A stretch of DNA of 64,000 bases from Bacteroidaceae bacterium (GTDB lineage Bacteria; Bacteroidota; Bacteroidia; Bacteroidales; Bacteroidaceae): contig JAGCPY010000055.1 in the NCBI GenBank assembly GCA_017965425.1, forward strand, positions 1-64,000, in the 5' to 3' direction. Position numbers and translations under genes: made by a program. Within the stretch, counting starts at the first letter, position 1; each line of letters begins with the position of its first letter. This document shows, in pieces, positions 8,856 through 16,536 of the stretch. The notes beneath the pieces are model-generated. The model was given only the letters and a program-made list of their open reading frames with translations. It was not told the DNA's origin and did no database searches.

Positions 8856-9879
8856 GTCCATCATACGATTCTTTTTCCAATGGTGCCTTCTGCTGGCACC
8901 TTTTCTGTTTGTAGCCTGTAAGCCACAACGGCCAAAGGGTGTACTCTCCACGTCTAAGATGGAGCGTGTCCTTTATGACTACCATTTGGCACAAGGTATG
9001 GCAGAAGCGGTGTCGTTGGAAGAGGGAAAAACGCCAGAACAAATCCGTTATGAGTATCAACAGGCCGTTTTTCGCAAGCATGGCATCACAGAAGCAGAAT
9101 TCGACTCATCGATGGTTTTCTATTGCAGCGACTTGACAAAGCTGAACCTCATCTATCAGCATGTCGGTGAACGTTTGCAACGCGAAGCAGATGCTTTAGG
9201 TGTAGTCACAGGACCACGTGACATCTATGCCGGGCTGACAGCTATTGGAGACACGGCCAATGTTTGGTCTGACCGTTCACTCTTTGTCGTCAAGCCGCAT
9301 GCGATGGAGAACTATCAGGAATGGCAGCTTCTGTGTGATACTTCATGGCTTCCCGGCGACGACATCATGTGGCGCTTTGCTGTCATCTGTCTCTCAAGAT
9401 CCAGACAGCCCGATGCTTTTGCCGACCTCGTGGTGTCTTATACCAATGATTCCATCCGTTCTTTTGTGACAGGTATCAGCGGAACATCCAATGTTGAGTT
9501 GAACATCAAGAATCCAAAAGACTGGATGCCTCGAGAAATCAATGGGCATCTCTATACACCCGTCGAAAATGACCCGCAGAAAGCACGTTTCGTCTTTGCT
9601 GTGATGCCAGCTCTCATCCGTTTCCACCAACCTTCTTCCGTTCGTGAGGCATGGAAAGCCGATACGTTGCAAACGGACTCCCTTGCCAACGATACCCTTG
9701 TGATCGATTCTCTCTCACAATCCGAAGCAGAAACCCCGGAGCGACGTCGTTCACCAGAAGAAATCCGCGAAGAACAGGTCATAGACAAGACCATTCAAGT
9801 GACTAAACAGAAACTCTATCAACCAAAGCCTGGTAGTCGCAGACGTACACGTCAATTGAGACACGCAACACGCAAATGA
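8845..9879 (+). CDS. DUF4296-type lipoprotein
   Basis: 344 residues from the ATG at 8845, which overlaps the end of lspA by 11 bp; the upstream extension of the frame lies inside lspA and is rejected. The N-terminus is a lipoprotein signal peptide with lipobox FVAC, so it is probably lipidated and cleaved by the neighbouring LspA. Residues about 35-110 (STSKMERVLYDYHLAQGMAEAV) match the DUF4296 pattern found beside lspA in Bacteroidota. The C-terminal quarter is acidic, then very basic (RRRTRQLRHATRK). The molecular role is unknown. Confidence 0.8.
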   Translation: MRNKSIIRFFFQWCLLLAPFLFVACKPQRPKGVLSTSKMERVLYDYHLAQGMAEAVSLEEGKTPEQIRYEYQQAVFRKHGITEAEFDSSMVFYCSDLTKLNLIYQHVGERLQREADALGVVTGPRDIYAGLTAIGDTANVWSDRSLFVVKPHAMENYQEWQLLCDTSWLPGDDIMWRFAVICLSRSRQPDAFADLVVSYTNDSIRSFVTGISGTSNVELNIKNPKDWMPREINGHLYTPVENDPQKARFVFAVMPALIRFHQPSSVREAWKADTLQTDSLANDTLVIDSLSQSEAETPERRRSPEEIREEQVIDKTIQVTKQKLYQPKPGSRRRTRQLRHATRK

Positions 9880-10040
9880 TCTTCAGAGCTTATCATTCCG
9901 TTATTTTTCCAGATGGAAGCATCCGTCGGCTGGTTGTCATTCATTTTGACAATGAAGGACGCTATTCTGGCTATCATTTATTGAAAGAAGAAGAACCTTT
10001 CGTCGAATGGATAGGTGGAACGCTTGATTTGCGTCAATAA
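9876..10040 (+). CDS. Small conserved-looking protein, 54 aa
   Basis: Starts with an ATGA overlap (4 bp) at the end of the DUF4296 lipoprotein gene and runs to a TAA at 10038-10040. The product begins MIFRAYHSVIFPDGSIRRL and ends FVEWIGGTLDLRQ; it has no membrane segment. The overlap and protein-like composition argue for a real gene. I believe a similar short protein follows the lspA cluster in related genomes, but I cannot check. Function unknown. Confidence 0.65.
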   Translation: MIFRAYHSVIFPDGSIRRLVVIHFDNEGRYSGYHLLKEEEPFVEWIGGTLDLRQ

Positions 10041-10125
10041 ATCTCGTTTTTCATAGCATTTTCGGTGCAGAAGGGCTCAAAAAAGAGGAAAAACGGGCTT
10101 TTCTTTGAAAAAAAGTGGAAAAACT

Positions 10126-10156
10126 TTTGACGATACCGCAAAAAAGCCTACTTTTG
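10126..10156 (+). promoter_or_regulatory. Promoter of galE
   Basis: TTTG at 10126-10129, a 19-bp spacer, TACTTTTG at 10149-10156. The galE ATG is 34 bp downstream of the -7 element. Confidence 0.75.
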
Positions 10157-10190
10157 CTGTCGCAAAACCAAATAATCAACAAAAAACGAT

Positions 10191-11225
10191 ATGAAAGAGA
10201 CTATTTTGGTGACCGGTGGAACAGGTTTCATAGGTTCCCACACAACCGTTGAGTTGCAGAATGCTGGCTACGATGTGGTCATCGTGGATAATTTGTCCAA
10301 TTCACGTGCCGACGTGATTGACGGTATTGAAAAGATAACAGGCATTCGTCCAGCCTTTGAAAAGGTTGACCTTCGTGACTTCGATGCCACAGAAGCTGTT
10401 TTCAAGAAATATCCGAAGATCAGCGGAATCATTCATTTTGCTGCTTCCAAGGCTGTCGGCGAAAGCGTGGAGAAGCCTTTGTTGTACTACCGAAACAACA
10501 TCGTCTCTCTCATCAATCTGCTCGAACTGATGCCCAAGTACAATGTTAAAGGCATCATCTTCTCTTCAAGTTGCACCGTCTATGGCCAGCCCGACCAGCT
10601 TCCCGCCACAGAAGAAACACCCATTAAGAAAGCAGAATCGCCCTACGGCAATACCAAACAAATCAATGAGGAAATTATTCAGGACACCGTGGCCAGCGGA
10701 TCACCCATCAAGGCCATCCTGCTTCGCTACTTCAACCCCATTGGTTCACACCCCACTGCCATTATCGGCGAAATGCCCAACGGCGTCCCCCAAAACCTCA
10801 TCCCATATCTCACCCAGACCGCTATCGGCATCCGCGAGAAGCTCAGCGTCTTCGGCGATGACTATGATACGCCAGACGGCAGCTGCATCCGCGACTATAT
10901 CTATGTCGTTGACCTCGCCAAAGCACACGTTTGTGCCATGACCCGCATCATGGAAGATAAGATTGAGGAACCCGTAGAAGTCTATAACATCGGCACGGGC
11001 AAAGGAACCAGCGTGCTTGAACTCATTCACGGCTTCGAGAAAGCCACTGGCGTCAAACTCAACTACCAAATCGTAGGCCGTCGTGCTGGCGATATTGAGA
11101 AGGTTTGGGGCAATGTCGATAAGGCTAACCGGGTCCTTGGCTGGAAAGCCGACACACCGCTCGAAGATGTTCTCGCATCCGCATGGAAGTGGCAATGTGC
11201 CCTCCGCGAGCGTGGAATCATGTAA
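10191..11225 (+). CDS. galE: UDP-glucose 4-epimerase
   Basis: 344 residues, full length for GalE. It interconverts UDP-glucose and UDP-galactose in the cytoplasm using tightly bound NAD. The Rossmann motif TGGTGFIG is at 7-14, the catalytic Tyr and Lys are in YGNTK at 150-154, and the substrate loop has the family's NPIGSHP and IRDYIYV blocks. It has its own promoter and a hairpin about 235 bp downstream. It stands alone, between the lspA cluster and the accessory kinase operon. Confidence 0.95.
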   Translation: MKETILVTGGTGFIGSHTTVELQNAGYDVVIVDNLSNSRADVIDGIEKITGIRPAFEKVDLRDFDATEAVFKKYPKISGIIHFAASKAVGESVEKPLLYYRNNIVSLINLLELMPKYNVKGIIFSSSCTVYGQPDQLPATEETPIKKAESPYGNTKQINEEIIQDTVASGSPIKAILLRYFNPIGSHPTAIIGEMPNGVPQNLIPYLTQTAIGIREKLSVFGDDYDTPDGSCIRDYIYVVDLAKAHVCAMTRIMEDKIEEPVEVYNIGTGKGTSVLELIHGFEKATGVKLNYQIVGRRAGDIEKVWGNVDKANRVLGWKADTPLEDVLASAWKWQCALRERGIM

Positions 11226-11459
11226 TGAAATACTCGACAACGTCATAAGACTGATAGACTAACTGATTCAATCTCTGATTTTTGTGGTTCTTCCCACTAT
11301 CATGGATGCACCAGGGCTACTAGGTTAAGCTCCCTCTGAAGTTGTGTGCGTGACGCATAGACGAAGCGGTCTTAAACCTCGACTTCATATTTAATGATAG
11401 TTTGGCAATGTATGCCACTGGATTGCATATTGTCGTGTTTTATTTTGTGTTTGTGTTGT

Positions 11460-11499
11460 GACTGTTCTTTGACGTGAGTCAAGGAACAGTCTTTGTATA
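11460..11499 (+). terminator. Strong hairpin downstream of galE
   Basis: Arms 11460-11473 and 11478-11491 (14 bp, one G-T pair) with a GTGA loop, followed by a short T-rich run (CTTTGTAT). Probably the transcription end of galE. The T-tract is short, so a purely structural role is possible. Nothing else is recognised in 11226-11459. Confidence 0.55.
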
Positions 11500-11525
11500 G
11501 AATCCAATGAAACGCGACCGCCAAC

Positions 11526-11579
11526 ACGTATATACAAAAGCCCAAATACGTATATACAAAAATCCATAGACGTATATAC
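11526..11579. repeat. Three 22-bp-phased ACGTATATAC iterons
   Basis: Identical 10-mers ACGTATATAC at 11526-11535, 11548-11557 and 11570-11579, each containing the palindrome GTATATAC. The period is exactly 22 bp, two turns of B-DNA, and the spacer bases differ. They lie 187-240 bp upstream of the kinase gene start. This looks like an array of regulator binding sites on one DNA face. Confidence 0.7.
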
Positions 11580-11704
11580 GAATCTCGAATCACAACGGAT
11601 CACTTCATCTAACTTATATTTGTGAGGCAACCACCATAAGTGAGTCACCTCACCAACATAAGTTACTGATTACTTCCCACAAGGCTTGTGGAAAAAGTTT
11701 TTCG

Positions 11705-11767
11705 CCCTTTTAGAAAGGGTTTGGAAAAAAGATGCTATCTTTGTGGCGAAAAAAACAAAGATAGCAT
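11705..11767 (+). promoter_or_regulatory. Promoter and dyads of the kinase operon
   Basis: The -7 element TATCTTTG is at 11736-11743; no good -33 TTTG lies 19-20 bp upstream. Instead there is a dyad CCCTTT-TAG-AAAGGG at 11705-11719. A second dyad has 13-bp perfect arms at 11732-11744 and 11755-11767; its left arm contains the -7 box and its right arm the first two bases of the start codon at 11766. A weak -33 with dyads suggests an activated or repressed promoter. Confidence 0.5.
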
Positions 11768-13889
11768 GATTTACCCTACTATATCTGAATACATAGAAGC
11801 CATCAAGTCGGCAGAAGATAACTTTGAGGAACTGAAGCACCTTCGTCCTGTATGGGATGGGGAGGGAGAACCTGTGATGACCAGCGGCAACTTTGCTGTC
11901 GTGTTCAAGATGAAGGACGAGCAGACAGGGAAGCTACATGCCGTCAAGTGCTTCCTGAAGGAGCAGGAGGGACGGTCAGATGCTTACCGGCTGATAGCAG
12001 AAGAATTGGAGTATGTCAACAGCACGTTCCTCACACCCATCCGGTATCTGGAAAAGGAATTGTTCGTAGATACGAAGACCTCAGCCGAAACAGAGTTTCC
12101 CGTGCTGCTGATGGATTGGGTGGAAGGCCTGACGCTGGATAAGTACATTCGTGAGCATATCGATGATCAGTATGAGTTATCGCTCCTTGCCTATCAGTTC
12201 AGTCGCTTGGCGATGTGGCTGATGCCCCAGCCCTTTGCGCACGGCGACTTGAAGCCGGACAATATCCTCGTGAAAGATGATGGCACACTGGTTTTGGTGG
12301 ATTACGATGGCATGTATGTGCCAGCCATGAAGGGTCAGAAAGCCCGTGAATTGGGAAGCCCGGACTTCCGCCATCCAGCAAGAACAGAAGATGATTTCGA
12401 TGAGCACATCGATGATTTCTCATTGGCTTCTATCCTCCTTTCCCTCAAAGCCATAGCCCTCCAGCCTTCACTGTTAGAGCAACACGGAGCCTCTGACCGT
12501 TTGCTGTTCTCTGCAAATGATTACCGCAACCTCTCTGAAAGCAAGGTCCTGGATGCGCTGAAACCGTTGATGCAAGATGCAGAGTTCGTAACACTCTATG
12601 CATTATCCATCCTCGCCATCTCACAGAAGACGCTCTCCCAAGTCTCTTTCCGTCTCTTGTATCTGTCAAGACCAGACAGGTCACTCTATGAAGAGGAGAA
12701 TCTTTCTACAGTAGTTACAGAAGAAGATTTGGCAAATGCCTGGGTGGATGCGCATGGGGTTAAGTATAGTGCAGATAAAAAGAGATTATTGCGTGTTCCC
12801 AGAAACATGACAACGTATTCTATCAGAGAAGGCACTAAGGTGATTGCCGATGAGGCGTTCGCTTGGTGCAAATCCCTCACCTCCATTCATATCCCCGACA
12901 ACGTCACAAGCATAGGAGAGTGGGCGTTCGAGGGTTGCGAATCCCTCATCTCCATTCATATCCCGGACAGTGTCACAAGCATAGGAGAGGGGGCGTTCTC
13001 TTTCTGCTCTTCCCTCACCACCATTCATATCCCTGACAGTGTAACAAGCATAGGAGAAAGTGCGTTCAGTGAATGCGATTCCCTCACCTCCATTCATATC
13101 CCGGACAGCGTCACAAGCATAGGAGAGTGGGCGTTCTGGGGCTGCTCATCCCTCATCTCCATTCATATCCCGGACAGTGTCACAAGCATAGGAGAGTGGG
13201 CGTTCTGGGGCTGCTCATCCCTCACCTCCATTCATATCCCGGACAATGTCACAAGCATAGGAGAGTGGGCGTTCGATGGGTGCGAATCCCTCACCTCAAT
13301 AATGGTTCATGCCAACAACAACTATTATGACTCGCGTGATAATTGTAATGCAATTATTGAAACTAAGAGTAACACATTAATACAAGGATGTAATAAAACT
13401 GTAATCCCAGACAGTGTCACAAGCATAGGAGAGGGGGCGTTCTATGGCTACAAATCCCTCACCTCCATTCATGTCCCAGACAGTGTCACAAGCATTGGAG
13501 AGAGGGCGTTCTCTTGGTGCAGATCCCTCACCTCCATTCATATCCCTGCCAGTGTCACAAGCATAGGAGAGTCGGCGTTCTGGTGCTGCGAATCCCTCAC
13601 CTCCATTCATATCCCTGATAGTGTCACAAGCATAGGAGAGAGGGCGTTCTTAGGCTGCGATTCCCTCACCTCCATTCATATCCCGGACAGTGTCACAAGT
13701 ATCGGAAAGTGGGCGTTCTCTGGCTGCAAATCCCTCACCACCATTCATATCCCTGACAGTGTAACAAGCATAGGAGGGTGGGAGTTCTCTGGCTGCGAAT
13801 CCCTCGCCTCCATTGTTATTCCTCGCGGAACAAGAAAGAAGTTTGAAGTTATGCTATCGGATTATAAGGATAAACTTGTAGAACAATGA
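11766..13889 (+). CDS. YegI-like protein kinase fused to BspA-type LRR domain
   Basis: 707 residues from the ATG at 11766. An in-frame ATG at 11688 lies upstream of the -7 promoter element and is rejected. The kinase domain (about 20-330) has the ATP-site Lys61 (AVKCFLK), catalytic loop HGDLKPDNIL (159-168, Asp161 and Asn166) and DYDGMYVPA (179-187) in place of DFG. The DYDG form and following HP block resemble YegI-like kinases of TerY-P (kinase, PP2C, vWA) triads. Residues about 355-690 are about twelve near-identical 23-residue LRR_5 repeats, interrupted once by a 33-residue island. No signal peptide: the LRRs are predicted cytoplasmic, perhaps sensing or binding a partner. The stop overlaps the next ATG by 4 bp. 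Confidence 0.88.
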   Translation: MIYPTISEYIEAIKSAEDNFEELKHLRPVWDGEGEPVMTSGNFAVVFKMKDEQTGKLHAVKCFLKEQEGRSDAYRLIAEELEYVNSTFLTPIRYLEKELFVDTKTSAETEFPVLLMDWVEGLTLDKYIREHIDDQYELSLLAYQFSRLAMWLMPQPFAHGDLKPDNILVKDDGTLVLVDYDGMYVPAMKGQKARELGSPDFRHPARTEDDFDEHIDDFSLASILLSLKAIALQPSLLEQHGASDRLLFSANDYRNLSESKVLDALKPLMQDAEFVTLYALSILAISQKTLSQVSFRLLYLSRPDRSLYEEENLSTVVTEEDLANAWVDAHGVKYSADKKRLLRVPRNMTTYSIREGTKVIADEAFAWCKSLTSIHIPDNVTSIGEWAFEGCESLISIHIPDSVTSIGEGAFSFCSSLTTIHIPDSVTSIGESAFSECDSLTSIHIPDSVTSIGEWAFWGCSSLISIHIPDSVTSIGEWAFWGCSSLTSIHIPDNVTSIGEWAFDGCESLTSIMVHANNNYYDSRDNCNAIIETKSNTLIQGCNKTVIPDSVTSIGEGAFYGYKSLTSIHVPDSVTSIGERAFSWCRSLTSIHIPASVTSIGESAFWCCESLTSIHIPDSVTSIGERAFLGCDSLTSIHIPDSVTSIGKWAFSGCKSLTTIHIPDSVTSIGGWEFSGCESLASIVIPRGTRKKFEVMLSDYKDKLVEQ
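12862..13815 (+). repeat. Tandem 69-bp LRR-coding repeats
   Basis: About twelve copies of a 69-bp unit coding for SLTSIHIPDSVTSIGEWAF-type repeats. Neighbouring units are close to identical in DNA, including third codon positions, which points to recent duplication or gene conversion. A non-repeat island at about 13303-13400 splits the array into six and six. Copy number is likely to vary between strains. Confidence 0.85.
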
Positions 13890-14461
13890 TAACAAGCAAG
13901 ATTAGACCCAGAGAGAACCAGAACGTAGAGTACAAATCCAGCTGGCATGATAAATACTTAGAGTGGCTTTGCGGCTTCGCCAATGCACAGGGTGGAGTTA
14001 TGTACTTCGGCGTCGATGATGACCATGAGGTCATTGGACTGGAGCATGTCGATAGGTTGATGGAAGACATCCTCAACAAGGTAGTCACTACCATGGGACG
14101 TGGCTACAAGAAGATGCGTGAAGGCTTTGAGGGTGCAGGATTGCCTATGCCCAAGATAGAGTCGGCATTCGGTGGGGTTAGGGTGACTTTCCAAAGGAAT
14201 AATGTGAATAATTCTCAATCAGGTGGTTAGACTGGTGGTCAGACTGGTGGTCAGACCGGTGGTCAGACAACCATAGATATAATATATGAACTCATAAAGA
14301 AGAATCCTAAAATAACCAGGGCTGAGTTGGTAAAAGAAACTGGAAAGGCTTCAAGCTATATACAGCGGTGCATTGAGACCCTTAAACGCGACAATCTGAT
14401 TCGTCGTGCAGGTGCAGATTATGTTGGTCATTGGGAAATAATTGATAACGAGAAGCCATGA
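13886..14461 (+). pseudogene. AlbA_2 / winged-helix protein interrupted by an amber codon
   Basis: Begins in an ATGA overlap with the kinase gene. Residues 1-60 match the AlbA_2 (Schlafen-like) domain: NVEYKSSWHDKYLEWLCGFANAQGGVMYFGVDDD. They run quickly into a short block (GLPMPKIESAFGGVRVTF) that normally ends the ATPase-like domain, so the middle of the usual 400-500-residue protein is missing. A TAG at 14228-14230 stops translation at 114 residues. The same frame then stays open to a TGA at 14459-14461, encoding a winged-helix domain (about 60 residues, TRAELVKETGKASSYIQR). The TGA overlaps the next start by 4 bp. This family often regulates transcription. The stop is probably recent, or is read through. 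Confidence 0.8.
14222..14269 (+). repeat. Four tandem 12-bp repeats (TGGQ-coding)
   Basis: Units GGTGGTCAGAC(T/C/A) at 14234-14245, 14246-14257 and 14258-14269, preceded by GGTGGTTAGACT at 14222-14233. The first unit has TAG exactly where the others have CAG, so the amber codon is a single C-to-T change inside the repeat. Repeat number could also change the linker length. Confidence 0.9.
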
Positions 14462-15072
14462 TACTCATCGAATCTAAACGGAAGAAGCCGGAGACGATAT
14501 TGAAGGCGTATCCAGGTGCCATACTGGCAGATGTGACCAGCGGGGCAAAGGATGGACTGGTGAAGCTGAGTCCGTTCTATCCACACGGGGGTATTCCAGT
14601 TCCCTTCAGCGAGGGTTATACGGCTACCTGTGTGGAGGCCATCTGGCAGGGGCTAAAGGTGTTCGAGAGTTGTGATGTGGACGTGGAGATGTTCAAGAAC
14701 GACACGATGAAGAACATCAAAAGAACCGTGCGCCGTTTTGGGAAACCATTGGGTCATCGCAAGGGAGTGAATGGAACGGAACTGTTGGGGTATATCGAGG
14801 CAAGGAAACAGGTATATATACCAACATATCGTTGGGTTCTTGAAAACAAGGTCGTTGATATTATCGAACGGCTTCGCGAGGCCAGCAAGACTAAGACCAT
14901 CGTCTTGCTGGACTACGATACGAATGCAGATGTGGAGAATCCCAAGAAACCGTTGTCGCATGCTTCGTTGGTGAAGGCATACGTTGAGGGGCTTTATCCG
15001 TATGATGATGTCATTGTTTCACAAAATAGCGAACCCTCATCAGACTTTATTCAATTAGATTTGTTCAATTAA
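14458..15072 (+). CDS. NADAR-like protein, candidate antitoxin
   Basis: 204 residues. Residues 34-69 read LVKLSPFYPHGG, then a short loop, then CVEAIWQGLKVF. This parallels the NADAR signature (SNFYP, loop, SVEHxxQxxK), with Glu60, Gln64 and Lys67 in matching places. NADAR proteins remove ADP-ribose from guanine bases and serve as antitoxins to DarT1-type toxins. The next gene encodes a DarT-like enzyme, which fits. The rest (VLLDYDTNADVENPKKPLSHASLVKAYVEG) is unlike classical NADAR, so this would be a divergent branch; I recall similar Bacteroides proteins labelled only as a DUF. The ATG overlaps the stop of the preceding broken gene (ATGA). Confidence 0.62.
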   Translation: MILIESKRKKPETILKAYPGAILADVTSGAKDGLVKLSPFYPHGGIPVPFSEGYTATCVEAIWQGLKVFESCDVDVEMFKNDTMKNIKRTVRRFGKPLGHRKGVNGTELLGYIEARKQVYIPTYRWVLENKVVDIIERLREASKTKTIVLLDYDTNADVENPKKPLSHASLVKAYVEGLYPYDDVIVSQNSEPSSDFIQLDLFN

Positions 15073-15090
15073 TAATTTAACCAATAGAAA

Positions 15091-16536
15091 ATGGAGAAGA
15101 AAAGTAACTGGCAAGACTTCAAGGCTATTTTAGACCAATATGGTATAACCAAGTTGTATCATTTCACTGACCGGTCTAACTTGGAAAGTATTATTAAGGA
15201 AGGAGGTCTTTATTCGTGGATGGACTGCGATAAGAAGGGTATAAAGATTACTAAGCCTGGTGGCGAAGCATTATCACGCGCATTGGATTGTAGGCACAAT
15301 CTTCAAGAATATGTTCGAGTGAGTTTCACGACACAGCACCCCATGATGTATGTAGCCATGCAAGAAGGACGTATCTCGAATCCTGTTATTCTTGAGATAG
15401 ACCCAGAGGTTATCTATTGGAAGAGCAGTAAGTATTCAGATAGCAATGCAACACGGAACGATGCCTGCGTGGGAGAGAATCTTGATGCCTTCAAAAGGAT
15501 TCATTTTAATTCCGTCAAGGCAAGGACACATTTTGATTTAACAGATGAGGAAAAGCCATATTTTCAGGCAGAGATATTGGTGAAGAATTTCATTCCTTTG
15601 GAATGCATAAAGAATATCAAGAACTTTGGTATTCCGATACCTTCGAAGCCAAAGGTCTTGCAAAGCAAAATTCCATATACAGCACAGATCACCAGAAACA
15701 CGCCGACAGCTTTCATTTTCCTTATTGATCAGTCCGTGTCTATGAGGAGAACGACCTCGCTGAATGGAGAAACGATGTCGCTGGCAGAGGCTGTCGCACG
15801 AATTGTTAATCATCAAATTAATGAATTGGTGCTTAGATGTGTGAAGATGGGTGACACTAGGCACTATTATGATATCGCAGTCATTGGTTATGGCGAAAAA
15901 GCATATAGCGGTTGGCAAGGCGAATTGGAAGGACGCGACTTTGTCTCTCCTGAAGAATTGAAGAACCATCCATACACCAAGATAGTTACAAGGAAGGAAA
16001 CCCGAACACGAAAGGGCTTACAGATCAAGGAGGTGGAACAGGTGCAATGGGTAAGTGCTCGTCATGATGGTAATTGGACACATGTTCACAAGGCTTTTGA
16101 AAAAGCCAAGACTCTTTTAGATAGTTGGCTTGCAGAACATCATGAGCATGACTGCTATCCACCAACTATTATCAATGTAACCGATGGTGTTTTCAATGGA
16201 ACAACTCGTGATAACCTTATTCAGCAGTCGAATGAGTTAAAGGCGATGTTTACTAATGACGGAAATGTTCTGTTATGGAATATACACATTACTCCAGATC
16301 ATTTAGAGCAAATACTGTTGCCAGTCTCTAAAGAAGAAGTGAAAGCCGATAAGTATTCGGAATTGCTTTATGATATGTCGAGCTTGTTACCAGAGAGGTA
16401 TAATCGACCCATCTCAGATCTTCGTGGTGATAATACGGATGAAAGACATGTGGCAATGACTACCAATACAGATATGTCCACATTGATTCAATTAATGGAT
16501 ATTGGAACACCTACTAATATTAGTCAGAACCAATGA
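15091..16536 (+). CDS. DarT-like ADP-ribosyltransferase fused to a vWA domain
   Basis: 481 residues. The N-terminal 1-175 resembles DarT (DUF4433): KLYHFTDRSNLESIIKEGGL, a middle VRVSFTTQHPMMY strand matching the DarT VPFYF..SPML pattern, and QAEILVKNFIPLECI, where Glu161 fits the catalytic Glu. DarT enzymes use NAD to ADP-ribosylate DNA bases. Residues about 205-430 form a vWA domain with an intact metal site: D213-x-S215-x-S217, T330 and D365 (VTDG), as in TerY proteins. I know no characterised DarT-vWA fusion. It is 18 bp after the NADAR-like gene and overlaps the PP2C gene by 4 bp. Toxicity would need to be restrained by the antitoxin or the vWA part. Confidence 0.72.
   Translation: MEKKSNWQDFKAILDQYGITKLYHFTDRSNLESIIKEGGLYSWMDCDKKGIKITKPGGEALSRALDCRHNLQEYVRVSFTTQHPMMYVAMQEGRISNPVILEIDPEVIYWKSSKYSDSNATRNDACVGENLDAFKRIHFNSVKARTHFDLTDEEKPYFQAEILVKNFIPLECIKNIKNFGIPIPSKPKVLQSKIPYTAQITRNTPTAFIFLIDQSVSMRRTTSLNGETMSLAEAVARIVNHQINELVLRCVKMGDTRHYYDIAVIGYGEKAYSGWQGELEGRDFVSPEELKNHPYTKIVTRKETRTRKGLQIKEVEQVQWVSARHDGNWTHVHKAFEKAKTLLDSWLAEHHEHDCYPPTIINVTDGVFNGTTRDNLIQQSNELKAMFTNDGNVLLWNIHITPDHLEQILLPVSKEEVKADKYSELLYDMSSLLPERYNRPISDLRGDNTDERHVAMTTNTDMSTLIQLMDIGTPTNISQNQ

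Noticed and set aside
12862..13815. LRR tandem repeats as a CRISPR or satellite
   Set aside because: The 69-bp period is in frame and codes for regular LRR_5 units.
12862..13815. Relation of the TCCCTCACC string in the LRR array to the GTGAGGGA elements
   Set aside because: The shared 9-mer is short, fixed by the codons for Ser-Leu-Thr, and lacks the inverted design; probably chance.
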